This document shows, in pieces, positions 8,770-15,538 of a DNA stretch of 26,389 nucleotides. The DNA is from Armatimonadaceae bacterium. GTDB lineage: Bacteria > Armatimonadota > Armatimonadia > Armatimonadales > Armatimonadaceae. Positions within the stretch are counted from its first letter, which is position 1. Every line of letters begins with the position of its first letter. The notes under the pieces were generated by a model. That model made no database searches and was not told the origin of the DNA. It saw only the letters and a list, made by a program, of their open reading frames with translations. The position numbers and the translations under genes were made by a program. The stretch lies in NCBI GenBank assembly GCA_030446525.1, contig JAUJNC010000059.1, forward strand, positions 1 to 26,389, read 5' to 3'.

Positions 8770-10322
8770 GCTTCGGGCCGGGAGCTGTAGGGCCGAGGGG
8801 GCCCGGGCTGCCCCCGACAGGGCCGGATGCAACGGCGTCGGCACCGATGGTGGCTGTCGGCGCGATGAGCGACCGGCAGGCCCGCCTGTGGCTGCGCACC
8901 CCGGCGGCAGGTCCCTTCACCCTGGAGGTCTGGCCCCCTGGGGGCCCGGCGCGCGCCGCGTCGGTCGCGGATAGACGCGCGCCGGAAGGCGACGGGACCC
9001 TGGCGTTCACGATACCCAGCGATGCCCAGGGCGTCGGTCCGCTCGCGCCGGCGACAGAGCACCGCTTCCGGATCACGGTCGCGCGCACAGGCGAACTCGT
9101 GGGGGAGGGGCGTTTCGAGACCGCCCCGGCCCAGGGAGCACAGGGAGCACGCGCCCGCTTCGCGTTTGCCTTCATGAGCTGCCATCAGCCGTTTTTGCCG
9201 GACGGCTCCGTGCACCCGGACTCCGCGCGGATGCTGGCCTCGTTGGAGCCCGCACTCGAGGCACGTGGGGTCAAGTACCTGTTGCTCATCGGCGACCAGA
9301 TCTATGCCGACGCGCCGGGCGGACACCGTTTGCTGCGCGCCGACAGCGAGCGGCCGCTGACCCGGGCCTCCCTCAACGAGATCCGCGCCCGCTACCAGGC
9401 GCGCTATCGGCAGTTCTGGGCCTTCCCCGAAATGCGCCGACTCCAGGCGCGCTGGCCCACATGGTGCATCTGGGACGACCACGAGATCGTGGATGACTGG
9501 GGCGCCCGGCGCGCACACCGGCAGCCGGCCTGGCGCCGCGTCTTCGAGGGCGCCCGGGGCGCTTTCGTGGACTACCAGGCGTCCCGCACGATGAACTCGG
9601 GCTCCTCGCCGCCCTCTTCGTTTCATCAGTCTTTTGTGTGGGGCTGCGCCGCGACCTTCGTGATGGATCTGTGCTCGCAGCGGGCCGTCGAAGGACGCGA
9701 GGCCCGGGTCTACGGCGAGGAGCAACTCGCCGCGCTTTCGGCGTTCCTTTTCGAGCAGCGGGATCGCCCCGCGCTCTTCGTGGTGCTGACGGTGCCGCCC
9801 GTGTACCTGCCGGACTGGGTGGTCGCCCTGGGCGAGCGTGTGCCCGGAAAGGGCGCGCTCTTTGCCGCGCGCTGGAACGCTGCCCGGAACCGACGAGCGC
9901 TCGATCGGCTGTTTGATGTTCTGCGGGCGCACCAGGGTGCCGCCCGGGGGCAGAAGCTGGTGCTCCTGTCGGGCGACGTGCACGAGGGCGCCGCCCTGGC
10001 GTTGCGTTGGCCCCAAGGCGAGCCCGTGTATCAGTTCGTGTCCAGTCCCGTCACCAACGCCGTTCGCGATTGGAAGGAGCGGATCGCGCGGCAGCTCTCC
10101 TTCCGCATGGGCCACGTGCGCCACGGCGCCGAGCGGGTGGCGATCAAACGGCTCGAAGGCGCCGGCCCGGAGCAGCGCAATCCCTTCGGCGGGCTGAACA
10201 TCGGAGTCGTTCATGTCGAGGACGAGGGTGCCGGCGCGAGGGTCCGGTTCGAGCTGGTCACCTATGACGAGCAAGGCGCGCCCGGCGCGGCGCGGGTGGT
10301 CTACGACACGGGCCCGCTGTGA
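8766..10322 (+). CDS. PhoD-like metallophosphatase (alkaline phosphatase D family)
   Basis: This is a predicted phosphodiesterase/phosphomonoesterase of 518 residues with a binuclear metal centre. The ATG at 8766 starts the first conserved stretch and overlaps a leader ORF; the same frame is open from a TTG at 8727. An N-terminal Ig-like domain (about 20-120, VGAMSDRQARLWLRT) precedes the catalytic part. Metal ligands are visible in SCHQP, GDQIYAD (D177), IWDDHEIVDDWG (D237, D238, H239) and SGDVHEG (D404, H406). There is no Tat or Sec signal, so unlike Bacillus PhoD this protein looks cytoplasmic; the cytoplasmic branch is common in PhoD-like families. An IS6 remnant begins at its stop codon, so the natural 3' flank has been replaced. 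Confidence 0.9.
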   Translation: MSFGPGAVGPRGPGLPPTGPDATASAPMVAVGAMSDRQARLWLRTPAAGPFTLEVWPPGGPARAASVADRRAPEGDGTLAFTIPSDAQGVGPLAPATEHRFRITVARTGELVGEGRFETAPAQGAQGARARFAFAFMSCHQPFLPDGSVHPDSARMLASLEPALEARGVKYLLLIGDQIYADAPGGHRLLRADSERPLTRASLNEIRARYQARYRQFWAFPEMRRLQARWPTWCIWDDHEIVDDWGARRAHRQPAWRRVFEGARGAFVDYQASRTMNSGSSPPSSFHQSFVWGCAATFVMDLCSQRAVEGREARVYGEEQLAALSAFLFEQRDRPALFVVLTVPPVYLPDWVVALGERVPGKGALFAARWNAARNRRALDRLFDVLRAHQGAARGQKLVLLSGDVHEGAALALRWPQGEPVYQFVSSPVTNAVRDWKERIARQLSFRMGHVRHGAERVAIKRLEGAGPEQRNPFGGLNIGVVHVEDEGAGARVRFELVTYDEQGAPGAARVVYDTGPL

Positions 10323-10660
10323 AGGGCACCGCGGCCGCCTGCTATCGTCAGCCCGCCGTCTGGCTTTACTACCGCTTCCCCCTCAGCTATCGGGACGTGG
10401 AGGAAATGCTCCTCCAGTGGGGCATCCCGGTCAGCTACCAATCCCGGGCCGTGGACCAGGACGGCGAGGTGATCGACATCCTGCTTCAGAGCCGGCGTAA
10501 TAAGAGAGCGGCCCGGAAGTTCTTCCGCAAGCGTCTGAAGCGGCAGGGCTACGTCGCTCGTGTGCTCGTCACGGATAAGCTCAAAAGCTATGGTGCCGCC
10601 CAAAAGGAAGTGCTAAAGAGCGTGGAGCACCACATCACAGGGTTCATCTGGTCTCTATAA
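10320..10660 (+). pseudogene. IS6-family (IS26/IS240-like) transposase remnant
   Basis: The visible blocks are VWLYYRFPLSYRDVEEMLL, from the N-terminal zone of IS6 transposases, and then SRAVDQDGEVIDILLQ, NKRAARKFFRKRLK and VLVTDKLKSYGAA, from the DDE catalytic core. Between VSY and QSRAVD roughly 70 residues are missing in frame, including the helix-turn-helix and the first catalytic Asp. The second Asp (VTDK) remains. After SVEHH the C-terminal part with the final Glu (usually NRAENSHQP) is gone. The first codons also look frameshifted, with GHR readable in another frame. It cannot transpose. Terminal inverted repeats were not found. It marks a past mobile-element event between the PhoD-like gene and the stress island. 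Confidence 0.8.
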
Positions 10661-10671
10661 AACAGACGCAA

Positions 10672-10686
10672 GCTGGATCATCCAGC
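10672..10686. repeat. 15-base perfect palindrome
   Basis: GCTGGAT, C, ATCCAGC: seven-base arms around one base, just after the transposase remnant. It could be an operator or the stem of a short hairpin; no T-run follows. Confidence 0.45.
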
Positions 10687-10887
10687 ATGGTTCACAAACA
10701 GCAGGCTAACGGAAGCGTGTTTTCCTGCTTATTCGTGGGATTCACCCAACTATCGTCTTGCCATCAGGTTTTAAGTTAAAGACAACCGGGTAAGGGATTA
10801 TGTGAGAAAGCGGTGAACTTGGCTCCTCAATAGCAGTTGTACCTCGGTAGGAGCAAGAGCACGAGAGCGGCGTGGCCCGGTGGCAGC

Positions 10888-10919
10888 CAGGGGTGCCTTG
10901 ATACAGGGGTGCCTTGATA
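10888..10919. repeat. tandem duplication of a 16-base unit
   Basis: The unit CAGGGGTGCCTTGATA occurs at 10888-10903 and again, directly adjacent and identical, at 10904-10919. It lies 120 bases before the hsp20 start. It looks like a recent slippage duplication. Confidence 0.85.
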
Positions 10920-11038
10920 AAGGGAGGCGCATCGGAGTCTATCCCGCTTCCGATAGAACGGGCTCAAGATACGGCTGCTTTCCCGAGCAACAGCTCACCA
11001 GAAGAACGACAGGAACAACGCGAGGAGGAGAAGCAACG

Positions 11039-11800
11039 ATGCGACGTGATCAAAACTTGCCGGTTCCCAGGCGGAACCCGGAACAAGGTTTGCTTCCGTT
11101 GGGCGGAGGCAGCCTCTTTGACCCTTCGACGTTCTTAGGCGCCTCTCCGTGGCAGATGATGCGGCGCATGCAGGAGGACATGGACCGGCTCTTCAGTCAG
11201 GTCTTCACCGGGGCGCTCACCCCTGCCCTTGCGGCGGCCCCGCAGCAGATGTGGTCGCCCGGCGTGTATATCAGTGAGGATGACCGGGAGTGGCGCGTTG
11301 AGGCGGATTTGCCGGGGGTGCAGCAAGACAATCTCGACATCCAGGTGCGCGATAACGCGCTGATCCTGCGGGCCCAGATGCGTCAAGAACAGGAGCAGCC
11401 TCAAGAAGGGCAGGCCCAGAACGGCAACGAGCAGCAAGGGAAGCAGGGCCAGCAGCGCCAATACTATCAGCGCGAGCGCCGCTACGGCTTTTTCGAGCGC
11501 GTGCTGCCGCTGCCGGAGAGCGTGGATGAGGAGAACATTCGTGCGAAATTTCGGGACGGCGTGCTGGCCGTTCACCTGCCCAAGGCTCAGCAGGCTGCGT
11601 CCCCGGGGCGACGCATCCCCATCGGCAGCGGGCAACAATCCCCGCCGACAGCCGGGCAGGAGGTGACGGCGGCAAGCGCAGCCGGCTCGCGGGCCCAGGG
11701 AGGGCAGGAGCAAGGACAAACGGCCCAGCAGACACCGGAAGCCGCGCCGTCCGGCGCCAAGGGCGGCAGCAGACGCGCACGTAAATCGGCTCAACCGTAA
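11039..11800 (+). CDS. small heat-shock protein (Hsp20/alpha-crystallin) with Gln-rich insert
   Basis: This is an ATP-independent holdase chaperone of 253 residues, much longer than the usual 140-160. The ATG at 11039 has GAGGAGG upstream. The N-terminal arm (1-72) includes PWQMMRRMQEDMDRLF, typical of class A sHSPs. The alpha-crystallin domain starts at WSPGVYISEDD (about 72) and runs through WRVEADLPGV and the closing GVLAVHLPKA (about 174-183). Residues about 113-142 are a glutamine-rich, charged insertion in the loop that normally carries the dimer-swapping strand; YYQRERRYGFFERVLPLPE after it is the normal continuation. An IxI-type motif (RRIPIG, 191-196) is present. A low-complexity tail of about 55 residues, rich in Q, A, G and S, ends in RRARKSAQP. 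It heads the stress-gene island. The insert probably affects oligomer assembly (inference). Confidence 0.92.
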   Translation: MRRDQNLPVPRRNPEQGLLPLGGGSLFDPSTFLGASPWQMMRRMQEDMDRLFSQVFTGALTPALAAAPQQMWSPGVYISEDDREWRVEADLPGVQQDNLDIQVRDNALILRAQMRQEQEQPQEGQAQNGNEQQGKQGQQRQYYQRERRYGFFERVLPLPESVDEENIRAKFRDGVLAVHLPKAQQAASPGRRIPIGSGQQSPPTAGQEVTAASAAGSRAQGGQEQGQTAQQTPEAAPSGAKGGSRRARKSAQP

Positions 11801-11954
11801 GGCGGCAATCCTGGGCGCCCACTACGATGGCTGGTCGCCGCCTGCTTGAGCAACTGCGGCCCAGATGCGAGCACGGACGCGCGGCGCAGGCGGTTGCCTA
11901 CGCCAGGTGTCGCACCAGGCCCAGACGTCGCGCAGGACTAGGCCGCTGCGCACT

Positions 11955-12330
11955 GGATCTCCAGTACCGGAGTAGCGAACATGTAGGATGACGGCTGCCA
12001 GCAGCAACCGCGAGGAAATCTACTCCAGGATCTACTTTTCAAGGCCGATGACCAGCAGCAGAGGATGAACTCCGCCTGACCAGGATCAGGCCCGCGTGCA
12101 GCGCGGTGGTCGCCCAGCGAGAGGCCAGACGCGGTGACCACCACCATCTTGCCCAGCAGAATCCCTGAACAGGCCAGCAAACGGACGTTACCGAAGGATC
12201 GGATGTCACGAAGAAGGGTCGCTCATGCATTCGCTCGAAACGGACCAGCGGCGCCCATTGCCCTGCTTCTGGGCGTACTCGCCAGGAACGCCAGTGCTGC
12301 GGGAGGCAATGGCGGGCTCTCACGCAGTAT
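11955..12330 (-). pseudogene. Kef-type (CPA2) monovalent cation:proton antiporter remnant
   Basis: On the minus strand, pieces of a transporter can be read in alternating frames: RPFFVT, then RSFGNVRLLACSGILLGKM and VVVTASGLSLG, then ALHAGLILV with AEFIL in the neighbouring frame, then LLLAAVILHV and FATPVL. This order matches membrane helices in the second half of Kef/CPA2 antiporter domains (the GILLGK, GLILAQxGEF and LLAAVILSM-type segments). Both the N-terminal half and the TrkA-N regulatory domain are missing. At least three frameshifts occur in under 400 bases, so no functional protein is possible. It sits just downstream of the diacylglycerol-kinase gene on the same strand, so it was probably part of that operon. 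Confidence 0.6.
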
Positions 12331-12354
12331 TGTTGCCGGTTGGATCGCCTTTTA

Positions 12355-13452
12355 ATCCTATCAGCGCTGCCGGGCGACGACCGGAAAGCGGCGCGCGCAT
12401 CGAGTGCGCACCTCAGGATCGGGTACTGTTCAGACCGGTGCATCCGTTGCCATGACCTGCACCGCGCCGGGAATGACTTCCGGCGGTGAATGCTCGGGCA
12501 AGCCACATCTTCGCCGTCGTACTGGAAGAGGTTGTGGGAAGGGAAAACTCCCGCCGCAGGCCCTTCGGACTCTGGCAATAGTCACCACCCGTTGCTCGTG
12601 AAGCGCTAAAAACAGCGTCTGGTCAGGCGCGGCCAGTCCAGCAGGGTGTAACGCCGACGCCGATGACCACCTCCAGCAGGGCGTGGCGTCGTCGAATACC
12701 TGCAGGGACCACGTTCAACCCTCTAAGCGCCCCATGTTGTTGCAGGACCGGAGTGGGCGCGCCGCGCAAAGCGGCGCCCGCTGGTCATCGAGAAGCGGAT
12801 GCGGACTGGAACAGCCGGTGTAGATTTTGCTCGAGGCTTTGAGGTAGGCAAAGGCTGAACTGCTTGGCGTCACGCTTGGCGTCCTGGATCACCTTGCCGG
12901 CGTAGCCCGGCATCCGGCTCCCAGCTAATGATAGTGGATCTCTGCCGGAATCGGTCGTGAATGCCCGAGATCCAGGGCGCGCCTCTGGCCAAACAACGCA
13001 GCATGCACTGCCTGTGGCACTTCCATCGGCAGCGCAAGGTTCACCGCCATGAGGTTGCCGGTCCCTGCGGGAAATATTGCGATCGGCACATCCGTACCGA
13101 TCAACGCACTCATCGCCTCGATCACGGTCCCGTCGCCACCCGACACGGCAATGAGATCCACGCCGTCGCGCAATGCCTCTCGGGTAAAGTATTGGGCGTC
13201 TTGCTGCGGCGTGGTGACCAGGTGCTGACAGCGATAACCGTGCCGGGCCAGGACTTCCTCGATGCGCCGTTTCCGTTCCTCAGGATCACCCTGACCCGAC
13301 ACCGGGTTGAAGATGATGGTAACGCACTTTTGGTCTTGTCCGGCCGATGCGGTCGCCGGCAGCCGTGCCGCCGGGGAAGCGGCAGTATCGGCTCCCGGCT
13401 CCGCAACGGCAGCACCGGCGAGCGCCGTGGCTATGGCATCAGGTCTTCTCAT
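12355..13452 (-). pseudogene. diacylglycerol kinase/sphingosine kinase-like (LCB5/YegS family) lipid kinase, decayed
   Basis: The ATG at 13452 opens a 175-residue frame (to 12925) holding the N-terminal kinase domain: IIFNPVSGQGD (about 47-56), the nucleotide loop VSGGDGTVIEA (about 103-113) and PAGTGNLMAVNLALP. Beyond HSRPIPAEIHYH the rest continues only in shifted frames: MPGYAGKVIQDAKRDAK, FAYLKASSKIYTG, VRIRFSMTSGRRF, NNMGRLEG, LNVVPAGI and LLEVVVIG-like pieces, then NLFQYDGEDV. All lie in the order expected for the C-terminal beta-sandwich of this family. At least five frameshifts are needed. The enzyme would phosphorylate diacylglycerol or a related lipid at the membrane. The start overlaps the previous small membrane-protein gene by 14 bases, showing it belonged to the minus-strand operon. 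Shortened N-terminal products cannot be excluded. Confidence 0.8.
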
Positions 13453-13627
13453 TGGCGTAAATCATCCAGAACAAAAACGCCAGGCCCCAGAGCATTCCAG
13501 TAACCAACGCCAGAGAGCTCTCCTCTCCCGAAGGGCGCATGGTCAAAACCGCGCCGGTCATCCCGAGGGCGCCGAGCTGCGCGAGCGCGGCGCCCGCCAG
13601 GAGCAGGGAGAGCTTGGCGTTCTTCAT
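13439..13627 (-). CDS. small two-helix membrane protein
   Basis: This 62-residue protein has two hydrophobic segments (about 5-29, LSLLLAGAALAQLGALGM, and about 40-58, LALVTGMLWGLAFLFW) joined by a short charged loop, ending NEKT. The ATG at 13627 has GAGAAG nearby. The stop overlaps the diacylglycerol-kinase start, supporting co-transcription. I do not recognise a family; its position among HdeD and lipid-kinase genes suggests an envelope-stress role, by context only. Confidence 0.65.
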   Translation of the reverse strand: MKNAKLSLLLAGAALAQLGALGMTGAVLTMRPSGEESSLALVTGMLWGLAFLFWMIYANEKT

Positions 13628-13684
13628 CCGCTTCTCGCTAACCTTCCTCGTTGCAATCAGGCTGCTCGGCCGCTCCCGCTTTGA

Positions 13685-13969
13685 TCAGGCCGCGCTCCAG
13701 CGGCGCGTCTGACCGTCATCGGTTGTCCGCAGAAACCCACGGATCTTCCAGGCAAGCGCGAGGAGCAGCGCGCCCCACGCGCAGGCGAACGCGCCCAGCA
13801 TCCAGGTCCAGGCAATCAGACTGGCACCGGGAAACAGCGCCAGCAGCACGCCCAGACCGACCGATGCCACGCCGCTCAGGCCCAGGCGCCATTCGCCTTC
13901 GATCAAGCGTCGCAGGCGGACGGCCGCCACGGTCACCAGAGCGCCCGTGACGATGGCCCAGAACGCCAT
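13685..13969 (-). pseudogene. HdeD/DUF308 membrane protein, C-terminal half only
   Basis: These 94 residues (MAFWAIVTGALVT, RLIEGEWRLGLSGVASV, LLALFPGASL, LGAFACAWGALLLALAW) match the second half of HdeD-family membrane proteins, which usually have six helices and about 190 residues; only three helices are present. In frame upstream of the ATG, homology seems to continue (LAFLYL) right up to the TAA stop of the phosphatase gene, with no room for the first half. The N-terminal half was therefore lost by a deletion ending at about 13987. HdeD proteins protect against acid and other envelope stress and occur in stress-tolerance islands. The half protein could still be made by coupling to the upstream gene, but normal function is unlikely. 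Confidence 0.7.
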
Positions 13970-13987
13970 CAGATACAGGAAAGCCAG

Positions 13988-15196
13988 TTATGTCTTGAAC
14001 GGGAACCGACGCGGTCCCGTGTCACGTTTCAAAGCCACGATAATACGGTCGTCGGTCTGCCTGCCGCCGGTAAAGCGGTCCACCTCCTGCTCGATATGCG
14101 CCACCATCTCCTGCGGGCTCGCGTTGGGACGCCCCTGAATCAGAGCCTTGAGACGCTCCACTCCCCAGGGCTCACCCGAGGGACTGCGCGCCTCGGTGAT
14201 CCCATCGGTGAAAAGGAGCAGCAGATCCCCGGGGTGCAGGGGCAGCACCCGCTGTTCGTAGCCGGGCTCTTCGATGACCGCAAGTCCCAGCGGTACGCCG
14301 GAGGGCCACAGCTCCTGTACGGAGCCATCGGGGCGGACCCTAAGCTGCGGTTCATGCGCGGCGCTGGCCCAGACCAGCGAGTGCGTTTGCGTATTGAGCA
14401 GGCCGTAGAACACGGTCGCGAAGTTCCTAAACTGCTCCTCCTCGCGGGCGGCCCGGTGGGCCTTGGCGAGCACGTCCGCGGGCTGGCGAGCATCGCGAGC
14501 GTAGGCTTTGAGGAAGAACTTGACCACGGCCGTGTCGAGCACCGCGCCGAGTCCTTTGCCGCACACATCCCCGAGCACGAGACCGATCGTGTCCGGTCCC
14601 AGCGGGAAGCCGTCGAAGAAGTCACCGCCAAGATCATGCTCCGTGTCCATGGGGCAGTAGGAAACGGCCAGCGAATATCCTGGGACGAGACCCAAATTCC
14701 CGCGGGCGAGGATGTCGCTCTGGAGCGCACGGGCGAGCAGGCGTGCCTTCTCCTGGGCGGCCTGGTGCGCCTCCCGCAGCAGCACCCGCTCGGTGACATC
14801 GCGCAGCACCAGAGCCACCCCCCGGAGATGCCCCGCCTCGTCCCGGACCGGTTCCGCCTCCACATCGAAGAAGGTGGGGGCTTCCTCTGCCGAAACGGCA
14901 GGGCCTGTGAACGACAGCTCCGTCCGTTCCTGGGCGCGGCCGGTGTCCAGCACCGCCGCACAGAGCGCATCCAGGGAAGCGGCCCAGGGCGCGCCGAGCG
15001 CCCTGAGTGGGCGCTGTATCAGCCCTCCGGCGTCGGCATGCCCCAGATAGCGGGCAGCCGCCCGGTTGGCGTAGCGCACCACCCGCTCGCGATCCACCCA
15101 CAGGACCGGCTCAGGCAGAGTATGAAGGAGGCGGCCGAGAAACGGGTATTCGCTTAGGGCCGCCTCCAGATTTTTGCTGTCTGGCAAGCGTTCCAT
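13988..15196 (-). CDS. PAS domain - SpoIIE/RsbU-type serine phosphatase
   Basis: This is a 402-residue signalling phosphatase, probably a partner-switching regulator that dephosphorylates an anti-anti-sigma factor. Residues about 19-140 form a PAS domain (LPEPVLWVDRERVVRYAN, ending GVALVLRDVTER), followed by a short coiled linker (about 140-165). The PP2C-like SpoIIE domain runs from about 170 to 390, with metal-binding aspartates in GGDFFDGF (D192), LVLGDVCGKG (D210), LLLFTDGITEAR (D331) and TDDRIIV (D382, D383). There are no membrane segments, so it is cytosolic. The start at 15196 has only a weak ribosome site. It is the first gene of the minus-strand stress operon (HdeD half, small membrane protein, lipid kinase, Kef). 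No anti-sigma kinase or STAS protein is seen in the window, so its target is unknown. All catalytic residues are intact. Confidence 0.92.
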   Translation of the reverse strand: MERLPDSKNLEAALSEYPFLGRLLHTLPEPVLWVDRERVVRYANRAAARYLGHADAGGLIQRPLRALGAPWAASLDALCAAVLDTGRAQERTELSFTGPAVSAEEAPTFFDVEAEPVRDEAGHLRGVALVLRDVTERVLLREAHQAAQEKARLLARALQSDILARGNLGLVPGYSLAVSYCPMDTEHDLGGDFFDGFPLGPDTIGLVLGDVCGKGLGAVLDTAVVKFFLKAYARDARQPADVLAKAHRAAREEEQFRNFATVFYGLLNTQTHSLVWASAAHEPQLRVRPDGSVQELWPSGVPLGLAVIEEPGYEQRVLPLHPGDLLLLFTDGITEARSPSGEPWGVERLKALIQGRPNASPQEMVAHIEQEVDRFTGGRQTDDRIIVALKRDTGPRRFPFKT

Positions 15197-15244
15197 AGCC
15201 GTATCTCAACTACAGCCGGGGCGGGGAGCCCCGCCGCGGCTCCT

Positions 15245-15275
15245 GAAAAGGCTGCCGCCCGAAGAAGCGGCAACC
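15245..15275 (-). terminator. rho-independent terminator behind the Hsp20 remnant
   Basis: Read on the minus strand, GGTTGCCGC pairs with GCGGCAGCC (9 pairs including one G-U) around an 8-base loop, followed by TTTTC. It lies 20 bases after the stop of the Hsp20 tail and before the phosphatase gene. A nearby perfect repeat GGCGGGG/CCCCGCC at 15220-15235 is a separate hairpin. Confidence 0.75.
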
Positions 15276-15294
15276 GAAAGTTACTTGGCGTTAC

Positions 15295-15384
15295 TTAACT
15301 CTCCACCTTCACCTTGACGGTCTTCACCCTGGCGCTCTCCGCCTTGGGCAGGTGCACCTCCAGTACGCCCTCCTGTCTGTCCTT
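15295..15384 (-). pseudogene. C-terminal tail of a second Hsp20 gene
   Basis: On the minus strand the frame ending in TAA at 15295 reads GVLEVHLPKAESARVKTVKV, then KVES. GVLEVHLPKA is the signature end of the alpha-crystallin domain, and the charged tail is typical of class A Hsp20. Upstream of about 15384 the homology stops abruptly, so some 120 N-terminal residues are missing. The reading frame and the terminator behind it are intact, which suggests a clean deletion rather than slow decay. This is distinct from the intact hsp20 at 11039, whose tail differs. Confidence 0.75.
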
Positions 15385-15391
15385 GGTTTCC

Positions 15392-15405
15392 CCGGCTCAA
15401 GCCGG
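15392..15405. repeat. short inverted repeat at the Hsp20 remnant breakpoint
   Basis: CCGGCT, CA, AGCCGG. It lies just at the point where the Hsp20 homology ends and may have helped form the junction. Confidence 0.4.
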
Positions 15406-15446
15406 CGGTCTCCCACCTGTCTTATACCCGAACAGCACCAAGGAAT

Positions 15447-15467
15447 GTTCCAAAACTGTTAAGGAAC
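15447..15467. promoter_or_regulatory. 21-base imperfect palindrome upstream of htpX
   Basis: GTTCC and GGAAC arms surround AAAACTGTTAA, which itself contains AAC-T-GTT. The overall symmetry suggests a dimeric-repressor operator. It lies about 72-92 bases before the htpX start. It does not match the CIRCE or LexA consensus. Confidence 0.45.
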
Positions 15468-15470
15468 TTT

Positions 15471-15483
15471 AGCGTAATACGCT
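15471..15483. promoter_or_regulatory. 13-base perfect palindrome upstream of htpX
   Basis: AGCGTA, A, TACGCT: a second symmetric element only 3 bases after the first palindrome, in the promoter region of htpX. It is a candidate operator or half of a composite site. Confidence 0.45.
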
Positions 15484-15538
15484 CATGTATAGGAAGATAG
15501 ATAGGGTGGAACCAACAAGGACAAGGAGGAACAACGAG

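Larger units (their letters stand above)
10661..11038. other. upstream region of the Hsp20 gene
   Basis: This 378-base non-coding stretch between the IS6 remnant and hsp20 is less GC-rich than its neighbours. It contains a 15-base palindrome and a tandem 16-base repeat, listed separately. No CIRCE element (TTAGCACTC with its inverted copy) and no convincing sigma-A or sigma-32 promoter pair was found. The AT-rich part around 10750-10800 is the best place for a promoter. Confidence 0.4.

Noticed and set aside
8718..10274. 518-codon open frame on the minus strand opposite the PhoD-like gene
   Set aside because: Its composition is a shadow of a high-GC gene; the plus strand carries all metal-binding motifs in order.
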